Of a stretch of 64,000 nucleotides of DNA, positions 38,833 through 48,969 are shown piece after piece. Below the pieces are notes generated by a model that was not told where the DNA came from, ran no database searches, and worked only from the letters and a program-made list of their open reading frames with translations. The DNA lies in the NCBI GenBank assembly GCA_025201865.1, contig MU602731.1, positions 1 to 64,000 of the forward strand, written 5' to 3'. A program made the position numbers and the translations under genes. Source of the stretch: Ramicandelaber brevisporus (taxonomy: Eukaryota; Kickxellomycota; Ramicandelaberales; Ramicandelaberaceae). Every line of letters begins with the position of its first letter. Position 1 is the first letter of the stretch.

Positions 38833-39246
38833 TCCCACTGCGCTTTCCTCTTTCCCCTTGTTTTCTTTCCTCTTGTTTTGTTTTGTTTTGTTTTCTTTCC
38901 CTTTTTCTTTCTTTCTTTCTTTCTTTCTTTCTTTAATCAAGAGCTTATTATTGTCAATCTAATATTCATGAGTCTTTTACATAGTTCATATCAAGTCTCT
39001 TCTCTTCTCTTTCTCTTTCCTTCCCTTCCCCCTCAATCCCTATCCCCTCTTATAACATCCTGTGTTCCCGTCCTTAATTTCCCCCCTCTTGTGCACCATT
39101 ACGTTATGTTTCTATCCTGTTCTTTCCCATCTGGCGATCCTACTCTTTTATTTTTATTTTTACTTTTACTTTTACTTTTACTTTTACTTTTACTTTTATT
39201 TCGCACTTATCTGTTTCTTTAAAAGTTAAAAGTATAATTAGGATGA
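38833..39246. other. 3' flanks with simple repeats
   Basis: These 414 bp between convergent stops are T-rich. TTTTG and TTTC runs lie at 38874..38934 and a TTTTAC hexamer run at 39144..39200. Nothing gene-like is present. Confidence 0.65.
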
Positions 39247-39810
39247 TTAGGATGATCTTGATCGCCTAATTAACTGGAATGGTGAGTATGCCTCGACTGT
39301 TGACCTTAAACTGTCCACTCTTCGAGCAACTCCATCTCTAACCGCATTCTCAGCCCCTTCTAGCTGTCCCACAATGCCGCTGGCCAGATCCAGCTCGTCC
39401 AGGTAGATGATGCTCATTTGTGCCAACCATCCTGCGCTACCTCCAATGACGGTTCCCAAGATGGCCGAGAAGAACAGGAACACAACGATGCCTGACAGCG
39501 CACCCCACAACGAAGACACAACACCATAGGGAATACCGATAAAGATAAACCCAATTATCTGAAGAAGATAGAGTACTGGTACAATGGCGACATGCCAAAT
39601 GACGCCTACAATAGCCATGCCAACGTAGTAGAACGCTGCTGCGCTGTAAGTCTTTATGGTAGAGAGTGTCACAGACCATATCGAGTCAATATCAACTGCC
39701 GCTGTCGTCTTATTTGCTGCTGTAGTTGTTGCCGACGATGTGTCCTGCGCTGATATCGCCAGCGCCAGCGCCAGGATGCATATAGCCACAGCGGCACTTG
39801 CTGGCCTCAT
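39247..39810 (-). CDS. Small secretory-pathway membrane protein, unknown function
   Basis: This 187-residue protein is not recognised. It begins with a clear signal peptide (RPASAAVAICILALALAISA, cleavage before QDTSS), then a short Thr/Ala-rich lumenal stretch, and two to three hydrophobic segments around residues 55-140 (AAFYYVGMAIVGVIWHVAIV, YLLQIIGFIFIGIPYGVVSS, LSGIVVFLFFSAILGTVIGG). The tail is an amphipathic helix with acidic and Arg residues, ending RRSRSS. The frame extends 21 codons upstream to a TTG, but the signal peptide fixes ATG 39810. It is divergent with the oxidoreductase gene over 161 bp. An ER or vacuolar membrane protein is the safest reading. Confidence 0.7.
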   Translation of the reverse strand: MRPASAAVAICILALALAISAQDTSSATTTAANKTTAAVDIDSIWSVTLSTIKTYSAAAFYYVGMAIVGVIWHVAIVPVLYLLQIIGFIFIGIPYGVVSSLWGALSGIVVFLFFSAILGTVIGGSAGWLAQMSIIYLDELDLASGIVGQLEGAENAVRDGVARRVDSLRSTVEAYSPFQLIRRSRSS

Positions 39811-39971
39811 CTTGTGCAAACTGAAGATTATGTTTTGTTGGTTGTCGTTTACGTTCCCGGTCCGACGAGACAAGTGCGGATTTCAACCACTGGAACAAAG
39901 CACACCTGAAAAACGAAAGCAAAAGCAAAAAAAACATAAACAGAGGAACAACTGCCGAACAGCCGTGAAAG

Positions 39972-41471
39972 ATGACCAAGAAGGAACTCGACATTGTCGT
40001 TTATGGAGCCACCGGCGTTACTGGCAAGCGCGTCGCGATTGAATTGGCTGACTGTCTTGCTCAAGATGCCAACTTGGGCAACTTCAAATGGGCGGTTGCT
40101 GGTCGCTCTCGTGCTCGGCTCCAAGCGGTGGTCCATGATGTCATTGAGCATTTGCGCAATCGCCATCCGAGTGTAGAGAAGAGCGATAGTGAGGATCAGG
40201 TCAGTATATCCGTGACCGACTCAACGGCTGGTGATGACGAGACGGAGCTGGGCGAAGAGACCAAAGTGCCAGCCAGCATTGCGTCGTTAATTCCACGCGT
40301 AATCATTGCAGACTCGGGCGATGAAGAGTCGCTGGCAAGTATGGCGAGCCGTGCCAAGGTGGTTATCGCCTGTGTTGGACCATTCCGTCTGTATGGCGAG
40401 CCTGTTGTGCGCGCATGCATCGAGAACAGTTGTCACTATGTGGATGTGTCGGGTGAGACGGAGGTCATCGAAAAGAGCGTTTACAAGAACAATGACGATG
40501 CACGTGCTGCTGGTGTTTCTATTGTCCACGCATGTGGATTTGACTCCATCCCAGCCGACATTGGTGCGCTTTATACCCGCCAAGCAATGGCGACAGCCGA
40601 TATCATTCCTTCGTCAGTTGAAATGTTTGTTCATCTCTGTCCCGGACCAGCTGGCATGCGCGTCAACTATGCCACTTTGGAATCGGCAGTTTATTCGATT
40701 GGCTCGGTGGATGCCCTCCGTCGTTTGCGCAAGGAGTCAGGATTTCCAAGCTTGCCCACGGTTGGTCCTCGTCCGCGCTTCTTTGGTAAAATTACGTGGT
40801 GGCCATTGATCAAAATGTGGTCACTTCCATTCATGTCAGCGGATCCAGCCATCGTTCGGCTTAGCCAGCAGCTTGCCCTGATCGGTGCATCCAAGACTTT
40901 GACCAACACTCTTGCTCGCTTGCCGCCAGTGCACTTTGGCGCTTACGTGACAGCCATCTCCTGGTGGAATATGGCCAAATTGGCATTCTTTGGTGGCCTG
41001 TGCTCACAGCTTATAAAGTTCCGCCTGGGCCGCTGGTTGGTCTTACGCTTTCCTGCCTTCTTCACCTGCGGCATGTTCTCGCGCAAACCACCAACGCAAG
41101 CAATGCTGGATGGCACTACGTTTGTGAGCACATTTGTCGCCAAGGGCTATGTGAGCTCTGAGCAGCGCCGCCAGGCAGCAGCGGATGCTGAAATCACCCC
41201 GGAGTTGGATGGAGCGGAACAAGCCAAACGCTGGGCTGCAGTTATCAAGACTGAGAAACCTGACCGTCGCTTGGTTGCCAAGGTCTCTGGCCCAGAGCCA
41301 GGCTATGTTGCCACACCAATTTGCGTAGTTCAGTGTGCGTTGATTGTGCTGTCAAAGGATGTGCCTCGCGGTGTGTTGACACCGGCCGCTGCATTCGCGG
41401 ATACAGATCTTGTTTCTCGCCTGACTTCTCGTGGTATCAAGTTTGAGTCAGCTGAGCCTGAGACCATCTAG
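39972..41471 (+). CDS. Saccharopine dehydrogenase-like oxidoreductase (SCCPDH type)
   Basis: This is a 499-residue protein. The N-terminal Rossmann fold starts at once: DIVVYGATGVTGKRVAIELA (GxTGxxG nucleotide loop), then WAVAGRSRARLQAV. KVVIACVGPFRLYGEPVVRAC, then CHYVDVSGETEVI and ACGFDSIPADIGA are the marks of the SCCPDH/trans-acting enoyl reductase-like group, not of true saccharopine dehydrogenase in lysine synthesis. Human SCCPDH is a lipid-droplet protein. A hydrophobic patch near residue 275 (WWPLIKMWSLPFM) may help membrane binding. A 30-residue acidic insertion lies at about 65-100. The reaction and substrate are unknown. ATG 39972 directly precedes the fold. Confidence 0.85.
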   Translation: MTKKELDIVVYGATGVTGKRVAIELADCLAQDANLGNFKWAVAGRSRARLQAVVHDVIEHLRNRHPSVEKSDSEDQVSISVTDSTAGDDETELGEETKVPASIASLIPRVIIADSGDEESLASMASRAKVVIACVGPFRLYGEPVVRACIENSCHYVDVSGETEVIEKSVYKNNDDARAAGVSIVHACGFDSIPADIGALYTRQAMATADIIPSSVEMFVHLCPGPAGMRVNYATLESAVYSIGSVDALRRLRKESGFPSLPTVGPRPRFFGKITWWPLIKMWSLPFMSADPAIVRLSQQLALIGASKTLTNTLARLPPVHFGAYVTAISWWNMAKLAFFGGLCSQLIKFRLGRWLVLRFPAFFTCGMFSRKPPTQAMLDGTTFVSTFVAKGYVSSEQRRQAAADAEITPELDGAEQAKRWAAVIKTEKPDRRLVAKVSGPEPGYVATPICVVQCALIVLSKDVPRGVLTPAAAFADTDLVSRLTSRGIKFESAEPETI

Positions 41472-42330
41472 ATGTTCAAGATGAGATAATATGGATGCCA
41501 TACAAGAGCCACATTTTAAATGTGGAAACACTAAACCCTTTAACTCAGCTTTACTATTCTTTAGTGTTCCGTTTGTTTTGAATGACCGTTGTCTTGAATA
41601 ATCGGTGTTTAAAACGTTCAATTTTGAGGCTGTCAATTTTTTTTTTTGATGCAAACAGCCAGCCATGCTTTTTTGCGCGCTGCTGTCTGGGCGGATGAGT
41701 AGGTGCTGATCTCTTCTTTACAGACCACACCACCAGCAGAATCGCTTTCGAAGTTCCTACCCACGAACAGTTCAGTCTGTTTCACGCTCTCCACTTCGGG
41801 GAAAGTCCCCGGAACTTCTCTTTCTTATGGCAGAGAGTGCCGCCCGTAATCGGTGTCGGTTGTCTTTAGCTCTTCGCTGTCTTTGCCGTGTCCATTGCTC
41901 TGTTTCTGCACCCTTTTTGAGTGGATGATGCTCTTTTGCATTGAGCTCACGCAGCTGCAGGGTATGGACGTCAGGTGTCTCTCTCGCGGGAGATGCTTAG
42001 GTGGCAGCGCGGAACTCAACCAGTTCGTCACAGCAAAGTTATGCGATTGTTGGCAGCTTGGCAGACTGCCGGGCTGCTGATATCTCGACGGGGCTTACTC
42101 GCTGGGTGTGGTCTGTCCTCTTTTCTTCCCTCTTCCCTCTTCTCTCTCTTCCTTTTATCACCATGGTATGTTGTATCGCTCATTTGGGAGTAGCTTTGTG
42201 TGTTCATATTCATAACGTATTAACGATGGTATTACTGACATTGCTCGACCCTGTTCTGCTGTATTCTTGTTCTTCTATCCATCTTTGCTCAACGTTCTCA
42301 TCTAATAACTGTCCTAATTAAATTGCCTTT

Positions 42331-42355
42331 ACTATTACTACTACTGCTACTACTG

Positions 42356-42391
<36 letters not shown>

Positions 42392-42394
42392 TTA
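42331..42394. repeat. ACT trinucleotide microsatellite
   Basis: About twenty ACT units with a few GCT variants, ending in ATT units, in the AROM upstream region. Confidence 0.9.
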
Positions 42395-42649
42395 TTTTTA
42401 ATGTTGTTCTTTCTTTTTCAATAAAATGATTGATTGATATCGTATCATATCCTATCTTGCCATCGATAGTGTCGATGTGTGGTTGGCTGTAAATATGATG
42501 ATGACTCAGGATGCTGTCCCACACACTCACTCACACGCACACATACTGGTAGGGGAGGGGGACCTTTTTCGTCGTCTGCTGCTGTGCCAGCCACTTTCAA
42601 AGAGCTTGAGCTGCCTCTTCAACTTGATCTCTGCCAGCCTCTTCACCAG

Positions 42650-42661
42650 CATATATATATA
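42650..42661 (+). promoter_or_regulatory. TATA-like element of the AROM promoter
   Basis: A run of alternating TA about 60-70 bp upstream of the AROM ATG. It is followed within 12 bp by ACGCGT. Spacing suits a TATA box with a short leader. Confidence 0.45.
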
Positions 42662-42720
42662 CACCGAACGCGTTTTCCCTGCACCTCGAACAACTTTAAT
42701 ATCGCCTCCCCCCCCCCAAT

Positions 42721-45700
42721 ATGTCGACCGTCACGCGCATCTCCATTCTCGGCGAGGAGTCCATTGTAGTTGGGTTCGGCCTGACCAGCGCACTTTGGAC
42801 TGATCTTGTCGCTAATCTCAAGTGCTCGACCTTTGTGGTTGTGACCGACACCAATATCGCGCGTCTCTATCTGGACTCTCACCGCGATGCTTTCAATACA
42901 GCCATCCAACAGCAACAACAGCAACAGCAGCAGCGTGTATCCAGTGCTCCGTCCAAGTTCCTTTCCTATGTAGTGCCGAGTGGTGAGCCAAGCAAATCTC
43001 GTGCCACAAAGAGCGACATTGAAGACTTTATGCTCGAGAATGGGTGCACGCGCGATACTTGCGTCGTTGCCCTTGGCGGCGGTGTCATTGGCGACTTGGC
43101 GGGCTTCGTTGCAGCCACGTTCATGCGCGGTGTGCCGTTTGTGCAAATCCCGACCACTCTATTGGCCATGGTCGACTCGTCCATCGGCGGTAAGACTGCT
43201 GTTGATACTCCTCATGCAAAGAACCCAATTGGTGCATTCTGGCAGCCCAAGCGCATTTTCATTGACTTGGCTACATTGCGCACATTGCCTGCCCGCGAGT
43301 TTGCAAACGGCATGGCTGAAGTTATCAAGACGGCCGCCATTTCCAGCGAGCAGGATTTCCGTGTCCTTGAAGATCATGCCGCCGAAGTCCGTGCTGCAGT
43401 CCTGTCGACTGCCGAGCCAACTGATGAACAAAAGAAGCTGCTGGTCGAAGTCGTTGCTGCATCGGCGCGCTATAAGGCTCATGTGGTGACCACTGACGAG
43501 CGCGAAACTGGAATGCGCGGTTTGCTTAATTTTGGGCACACAGTCGGCCATGCCATCGAGGGGCTACTTACTCCGCGCGCTTTGCATGGCGAGTGTGTTG
43601 CTGTTGGCATGGTTCTCGAGGCTGAAATTGCTCGTAATTTGGGCCATCTGAGTCAAGTCGCAGTTGGACGTCTTGCAAGCTGTATTAGACAGTATGAGCT
43701 GCCCGTTGGACTGGATGATGCTCGCTTGCGTGATCTTGTTGGTGGCGGTGACATCAAGTGCTTGGTTGCAGACATGATGGCAGTCATGCGCCTGGACAAG
43801 AAGAACGTTGGTGCTCAAAAGCGTATGGTGCTGCTCAAGGCAATTGGTGAGCCAGTTGAACAGCGCGCAAGCAATGTTGCCGATAATGTTATCGAAGCCA
43901 TCTTGAGTCTTGGAGTCACTGTCCATCCAGTGCCGCCGTGCTCCCCCGCTTCACAGCCCACTGTCACTGCCGCTACTGCTGAAAAGATATCGCTGGCTGA
44001 TCCGGCCGTTCATGTTATCACTCCACCTGGGTCCAAGTCGATTTCGAACCGCGCTCTTTTGCTCGCAGCTCTTGGCAAAGGCACCTGCATTCTGCGCAAC
44101 TTGCTGCACTCGGACGACACTCGAGTCATGGTGAGTGCTCTTCAGCAAACTGGTGCAGCGCGATTTGAATGGCGCGACGGCGGTCGTGAGCTCATTGTGC
44201 ATGGCAGTGGTGGCCATGGTTTGCGTATCCCATCTGAGCCACTGTACCTTGGAAATGCTGGCACTGCAGCCCGTTTCCTAACCACATTCGCAAACTTACT
44301 GCCAGCCTCACCAAATGAGCAGCAGCAGCAGCACCAGCAGCACACCATCGTCACTGGCAATGCACGCATGAAGCAGCGTCCAATTGAGCCTCTTGTCACG
44401 GCTTTGCGTGCCGCTGGGTGTGAGATTGAGTACGTGGAAACCAGTGGTTGCCTCCCGCTCAAGGTCACCGCCACACAATCTGGATTTACCGGCGGTCACA
44501 TTGCTCTCGCTGCCAAAGTCTCGTCGCAGTATGTCTCGTCCGTGCTGCTATGTGCTCCATATGCCACCAAAGCGGATGTTGTTTTGGAGCTGGTTGGCGG
44601 GAAAGTGATTTCTCAGCCATACATTGACATGACCATTGCCATGATGCGCAGTTTTGGTGTGGAGGTCGAGCGCCTTTCACCCACCACCTATCGCATTCCG
44701 CGTGGCCACTACACCAACCCAGCCGAGTACACAATCGAGTCGGATGCCTCTTCTGCCACATATCCGCTTGCATTTGCCGCCATCACCGGCCACAGCGTTC
44801 TTGTTCGTAGCATCGGCAGTGCCAGCTTACAAGGGGATGCTCGCTTTGCTGTGGATGTGCTACGCCCAATGGGCTGCACAGTGGAGCAAACCGCCGATGC
44901 CACTTTTGTCACTGGGCCACCTGGTGGATTGCTTCGCCCACTTCCGCATGTTGACATGGAGCCGATGACCGATGCCTTCCTCACCGCCTCTGTCCTTGCT
45001 GCTGTTGCCATCGACCCGAAGAATCCATCTGGTGAGAATGCTACCAGCATCACGGGTATTGCAAACCAGCGTGTCAAGGAATGTAACCGCATTGCTGCCA
45101 TGGTCACCGAGCTGAGCAAGTTTGGCGTGACGGCAAGTGAGCTGCCAGATGGTATTAAGATTCACGGACGCAAACGCGATTCGCTGATTCCTCCCCCGGA
45201 TGGCGTTCATTGCTATGATGACCACCGTGTTGCCATGAGTTTCAGCATTCTTGGCTGTGCTGTGCCTTCATCTAATGGCACGCGTCTTCAGGAGCGCCGT
45301 TGTGTGGAGAAGACCTGGCCACAGTGGTGGGATGCCCTCGAACACTCTCTGGGAGGTCGCGTTTCTGGCTTTGATATTCATGCGCAGCAATCTGCTCACG
45401 TCGCTGCATCATCGGCTGATAAGGAGGGTGCTGTTAACAAGAGTGTTGTTGTGATTGGCATGCGTGGCGCTGGCAAATCAACGCTGGGTCGTGCCGGCGC
45501 TGCTGGTCTTGGATGGGGTTGCATTGATCTCGATGCGCACATGGAGCAAACCCTTGGTAGAACCATTCCTGACATTGTCAACAAGGATGGCTGGGAGGCA
45601 TTCCGTGCCCACGAAGCACGCATTCTCGCTGATGTTCTGGCATCTCCACAGTACTCCACTAGCCATGTCATTGTCTGTGGCGGTGGCGTTGTCGAGACGC

Positions 45701-47613
45701 CTGATAATCGCACTGTATTGGCCAACTACACTGCATCTGGCGGCGTTGTGCTGCAAGTCATTCAAGATCTTGATTCGATTATTTCATACCTGGCCACTGA
45801 CACCTCTCGTCCCATGTTTGGCCAAGATATGCGCGCCGTCTGGGAACGCCGCAAGCCATGGTACGATTCTCTCAGCAATGCCGAGTTCATCATTGATTCG
45901 TCGTCAAACATCAGCTGGGCTACCATTGAGTCTGACTTTGCACGCTTGCTCGAGATTGTGACTGGTACTCGTCGTCCCATCAACACTCGCTCTTTTGTGT
46001 CGCTCACTTGGCCGGATCCATCGGCTATCTCGTCGTCCATTCTGGCCGAGGTTTGCCGTGGCTCTGATGCCGTTGAGCTGCGCGTCGACCTTCTCGCTCG
46101 TCCTCGTGATGCCGGATTCGTTAACCGCCAGATCCTCGCTATTCGCCGCGCTACAACGTTGCCTATTATTTACACTGTGCGTACGGCTGCTCAAGGTGGT
46201 CGCTGGCCAGATGCCGATGCTGGTGCTGAAATGTTTGCATCGCTTCGCAGCGGCATTCGCTGGGGATGTGAGTATGTCGATGTAGAAGTTGGCCATGATG
46301 TGGTGCAGACAAGCCAAGTTGCGTCTGCCCGCATCCATGGTGTTACATCCATTCTGGCGTCATGGCATGATCCGTCTGGCAAAATGGCCTGGGGTGGCGA
46401 GCGCTGCGTTGACATCTTTGAGCGAGCTCGGCGGATTGGCGACGTTGTCAAGATTGTATCCGTTGCCAAGACTATCCAAGATAACTTTGCGCTGTCTGAG
46501 TATGTTAGCCGCTGCCGCGAGCGCTATCCACTGATTCCATTCATTGCATTGAACATGGGCAATGCTGGCCGCTTGTCTCGTGTGATGTGTGAGTTCTTTA
46601 CACCTGTTACCCATCCGCTTCTCGGCGTTGCTGCTGCTCCCGGCCAGATGAATGTTGATGATATTGCTCGCACTCGTACTTCGATTGGTGCGACTACGAA
46701 GAAGCAGTTCTACCTGCTCGGCACGCCCATCAGCCACTCCATGTCGCCAAAGATGCACAATACCTGGTTTGCTCAGTCTGGATTGCCACATGAATACAGT
46801 CTTCTCGAAACTGCAACCGTCGACAGCGTGGTGGAAGAGGCAGTTCGTGCCCCGGCGTTTGGAGGTGCATCTGTGACAATGCCACACAAGATTGATGTCA
46901 TGCGCCTGTGTGATCGCATCACACCTGAAGCCAAAGCCATTGGTGCTGTCAACACTCTCATCCCAGTTTCATCGCCATACAGTCCACAGACTCAAGTTGT
47001 TGGCGACAACACCGACTGGATTGGTATTGCTCGATCCATCGACTCTACTCTGGCGAGTGGTTCTAGCGCCGCATCTGCCACAGCTACATCTCCTACATCC
47101 GCCTCCGCCGTTTCCATCAATGATGATCGCAGTGGTATCGCTGCACTCGTGATTGGTGCTGGTGGCACTTCTCGCGCCGCTCTGTTTGCCCTACATCGCC
47201 TTGGATACAGTCCCATTATTTTGTTCAACCGCACTCCATCGCGTGCTCATGAGCTGGCTGCTTCGATGCGCTTCAAAGTCACTGTAGTTGAGGATCTGGC
47301 CGATGCCTCAGCTGCTGCGGACGGCGCCTCTATCGGCGTCATCGTCTCTGCCATTCCTGTTGATTCGTCCAGCGACAAGCCGTTTGTCTATCCACCATCA
47401 ATATTCGCATCCGCATCCGGTGATGACTCTGACACTCTGCCTGTTCGAGTCGCCGTTGAACTGGCTTACAAGCCGCTCGTCACTCCATTCATTACTGCTG
47501 CCGAGTCGGCCGGATGGCGCACTGTTAACGGCCTCTCCATTCTGCACCATCAAGGCGTGGCTCAGTACGAAGCTTGGACTGGTTGCACTGCTCGTGGAAA
47601 CCCACTTAACTAA
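42721..47613 (+). CDS. ARO1: Pentafunctional AROM protein (shikimate pathway)
   Basis: This 1630-residue cytosolic enzyme carries out five steps from DAHP to EPSP. Domain order is the fungal one. 3-dehydroquinate synthase (about 1-395) has FVQIPTTLLAMVDSSIGGKT and LLNFGHTVGHAIE. EPSP synthase (about 425-880) has PPGSKSISNRALLLAALGKG, LGNAGTAARFLTT and CYDDHRVAMSFSI. Shikimate kinase (about 905-1080) has IGMRGAGKSTLGRAGA, DLDAHMEQ and a VVCGGGVVET-type loop. Type I dehydroquinase (about 1090-1310) has AVELRVDLL and SWHDPSG. Shikimate dehydrogenase (about 1325-1630) has LLGTPISHSMSPKMHN, VIGAGGTSRAALFAL and NGLSILHHQGVAQYEAWTG. All five active sites look intact. A short polyGln insertion interrupts the first domain near residues 62-72. 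The stop codon lies 69 bp from that of the convergent disulfide isomerase gene. Confidence 0.97.
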   Translation: MSTVTRISILGEESIVVGFGLTSALWTDLVANLKCSTFVVVTDTNIARLYLDSHRDAFNTAIQQQQQQQQQRVSSAPSKFLSYVVPSGEPSKSRATKSDIEDFMLENGCTRDTCVVALGGGVIGDLAGFVAATFMRGVPFVQIPTTLLAMVDSSIGGKTAVDTPHAKNPIGAFWQPKRIFIDLATLRTLPAREFANGMAEVIKTAAISSEQDFRVLEDHAAEVRAAVLSTAEPTDEQKKLLVEVVAASARYKAHVVTTDERETGMRGLLNFGHTVGHAIEGLLTPRALHGECVAVGMVLEAEIARNLGHLSQVAVGRLASCIRQYELPVGLDDARLRDLVGGGDIKCLVADMMAVMRLDKKNVGAQKRMVLLKAIGEPVEQRASNVADNVIEAILSLGVTVHPVPPCSPASQPTVTAATAEKISLADPAVHVITPPGSKSISNRALLLAALGKGTCILRNLLHSDDTRVMVSALQQTGAARFEWRDGGRELIVHGSGGHGLRIPSEPLYLGNAGTAARFLTTFANLLPASPNEQQQQHQQHTIVTGNARMKQRPIEPLVTALRAAGCEIEYVETSGCLPLKVTATQSGFTGGHIALAAKVSSQYVSSVLLCAPYATKADVVLELVGGKVISQPYIDMTIAMMRSFGVEVERLSPTTYRIPRGHYTNPAEYTIESDASSATYPLAFAAITGHSVLVRSIGSASLQGDARFAVDVLRPMGCTVEQTADATFVTGPPGGLLRPLPHVDMEPMTDAFLTASVLAAVAIDPKNPSGENATSITGIANQRVKECNRIAAMVTELSKFGVTASELPDGIKIHGRKRDSLIPPPDGVHCYDDHRVAMSFSILGCAVPSSNGTRLQERRCVEKTWPQWWDALEHSLGGRVSGFDIHAQQSAHVAASSADKEGAVNKSVVVIGMRGAGKSTLGRAGAAGLGWGCIDLDAHMEQTLGRTIPDIVNKDGWEAFRAHEARILADVLASPQYSTSHVIVCGGGVVETPDNRTVLANYTASGGVVLQVIQDLDSIISYLATDTSRPMFGQDMRAVWERRKPWYDSLSNAEFIIDSSSNISWATIESDFARLLEIVTGTRRPINTRSFVSLTWPDPSAISSSILAEVCRGSDAVELRVDLLARPRDAGFVNRQILAIRRATTLPIIYTVRTAAQGGRWPDADAGAEMFASLRSGIRWGCEYVDVEVGHDVVQTSQVASARIHGVTSILASWHDPSGKMAWGGERCVDIFERARRIGDVVKIVSVAKTIQDNFALSEYVSRCRERYPLIPFIALNMGNAGRLSRVMCEFFTPVTHPLLGVAAAPGQMNVDDIARTRTSIGATTKKQFYLLGTPISHSMSPKMHNTWFAQSGLPHEYSLLETATVDSVVEEAVRAPAFGGASVTMPHKIDVMRLCDRITPEAKAIGAVNTLIPVSSPYSPQTQVVGDNTDWIGIARSIDSTLASGSSAASATATSPTSASAVSINDDRSGIAALVIGAGGTSRAALFALHRLGYSPIILFNRTPSRAHELAASMRFKVTVVEDLADASAAADGASIGVIVSAIPVDSSSDKPFVYPPSIFASASGDDSDTLPVRVAVELAYKPLVTPFITAAESAGWRTVNGLSILHHQGVAQYEAWTGCTARGNPLN

Positions 47614-47682
47614 TTAAAAAAAAAACAAGAGAAACAGCTCTTTAGTGAACTTTAATTTATGACTTTAATATCCCCTGACTCG

Positions 47683-48969
47683 CTAGAGTTCCTGATGATG
47701 GCTGTTCATCTGCTCAATGAGCGCGGCAGCTTTGGATGCATCGGCAGAAATGAAACGCATCAGAATGTTGCGACGGATGGTGAACTCGTCCAGCTTGTGC
47801 GGAGTAATGTTGCCCTTGGCGCAAATCTTGGTCAAACGAGCAGTCTCGTTTTCGGGGAATGCAACCTTGCCGTTCATAATGTTCTCCATCACTTTGAGAT
47901 AGTACTTGGCATACTTGTTGTGCCTACTGTTGGCGTTACCCTTCTTGGCGGCTTTGATCGATGCCGCGACAATCTGCTTTGCTTCCTCAAATGCCTTGGA
48001 CGACTCTGTCAAGTTGGCATCTGGCGCAGCAAACTTGGCAACAACAGCATCCAACTCGCCAATTGTGCCAGCATCCGGCCCAAGTCCACCGCCAGCCAAA
48101 CGACTCTTACCAGCATGCTTGTTCAAGAACTCCACCATCTCAGCCTCACTGCGCGGTCCCTCGTACACCACTGGCTCGCCACTGCCCTTGCCAAACAACA
48201 GCATGGTCGGGAACCCATCCACCTTGTACTTGCGCACAATCTCCTTGGCCACCGAGCCGTCCACCGACGCAATAACCACATCATCTTCTGCCATAAATGT
48301 CTTTGCAAGCTTCTCCCACGTCGGCGCCATCTTTTTGCAGAATGTGCAAAAGTCAGCCTTGAACGCGACAAATACATGCTTGCTTGGATCCAATACAATA
48401 TCACCGAATGCATCTGGGCTCACCTTGACCACGTATGAACGAGCGCGCTTGATACGCGCAATCAAACCAGTCTTGTCGCGAACAAAGTTGGCCAGTGTGT
48501 CGACATCACGCTCACGCTTTTCAAAGCTCTCAATACCTCCAACACCGCCGCCGCTACCACCGCCGCCACCGCCAATATGGCTGGCCTCTTCGGGAGTGGC
48601 GGGTGGTTTTGAGCCCTTGGTGAATAGCTTGAGCTGTGGATACGCAGTGATACCAAAGCGGCGAGCAATGTCCGGGTTCTTCTCAGCGTCAATCTTGGCA
48701 ATCACAATGTCGCTGTCTGGCGAGAGGTGCGAGTACGAGTCGGCGAGGTGAGTCCATGCATCGGACATGGCGCGGCAGTGAGAGCACCATGAGGTACCCA
48801 TCTGAACAAAGACGTGCTTGTTGCCATCTACAATTTTATCGAAGCTGTGGGTGTCTAGTTCGATAACTTTGGCACGCTCCTCGTTGGCACTGACAGCTGC
48901 GAAGCATGTGAGAAATAAAAGTACAAGTGCAGTCGCACTGTTTAAAGTAATACTGCCAAGTTGCATCAT
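47683..48969 (-). CDS. Protein disulfide isomerase with two thioredoxin domains (P5/ERp38-like)
   Basis: This is a 428-residue ER lumenal protein. A signal peptide covers residues 1-28. Thioredoxin domain 1 has GTSWCSHCRAMSD (residue about 60). A linker of Gly repeats (about 130-145) follows, then thioredoxin domain 2 with KADFCTFCKKMAPTWEKL (residue about 208), both with the cis-Pro loop (AYPQLKLF; GFPTMLLF). The last 110 residues are helical and match the ERp29c-type D domain. Fungal ERp38 and human PDIA6 normally have CGHC; here the motifs are CSHC and CTFC, so redox potential should differ. The tail HHQEL is a variant ER retention signal. It should assist oxidative folding in the ER. Two adjacent ATGs start the frame. 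Confidence 0.9.
   Translation of the reverse strand: MMQLGSITLNSATALVLLFLTCFAAVSANEERAKVIELDTHSFDKIVDGNKHVFVQMGTSWCSHCRAMSDAWTHLADSYSHLSPDSDIVIAKIDAEKNPDIARRFGITAYPQLKLFTKGSKPPATPEEASHIGGGGGGSGGGVGGIESFEKRERDVDTLANFVRDKTGLIARIKRARSYVVKVSPDAFGDIVLDPSKHVFVAFKADFCTFCKKMAPTWEKLAKTFMAEDDVVIASVDGSVAKEIVRKYKVDGFPTMLLFGKGSGEPVVYEGPRSEAEMVEFLNKHAGKSRLAGGGLGPDAGTIGELDAVVAKFAAPDANLTESSKAFEEAKQIVAASIKAAKKGNANSRHNKYAKYYLKVMENIMNGKVAFPENETARLTKICAKGNITPHKLDEFTIRRNILMRFISADASKAAALIEQMNSHHQEL

Larger units (their letters stand above)
41472..42720. other. Long intergenic region upstream of AROM
   Basis: These 1249 bp hold no gene I can support. Landmarks are a small hairpin (41795..41814), a TC-rich tract at about 42105..42160, an ACT trinucleotide run (42331..42394), a TATA-like run (42650..42661), an ACGCGT at 42668..42673 and a C run (42707..42717) just before the AROM ATG. 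Short open frames lack family resemblance. Confidence 0.6.

Noticed and set aside
42001-42321. Open frames in the AROM upstream region
   Set aside because: Low-complexity Ser/Leu/Phe translations of TC-rich DNA without a conserved motif.
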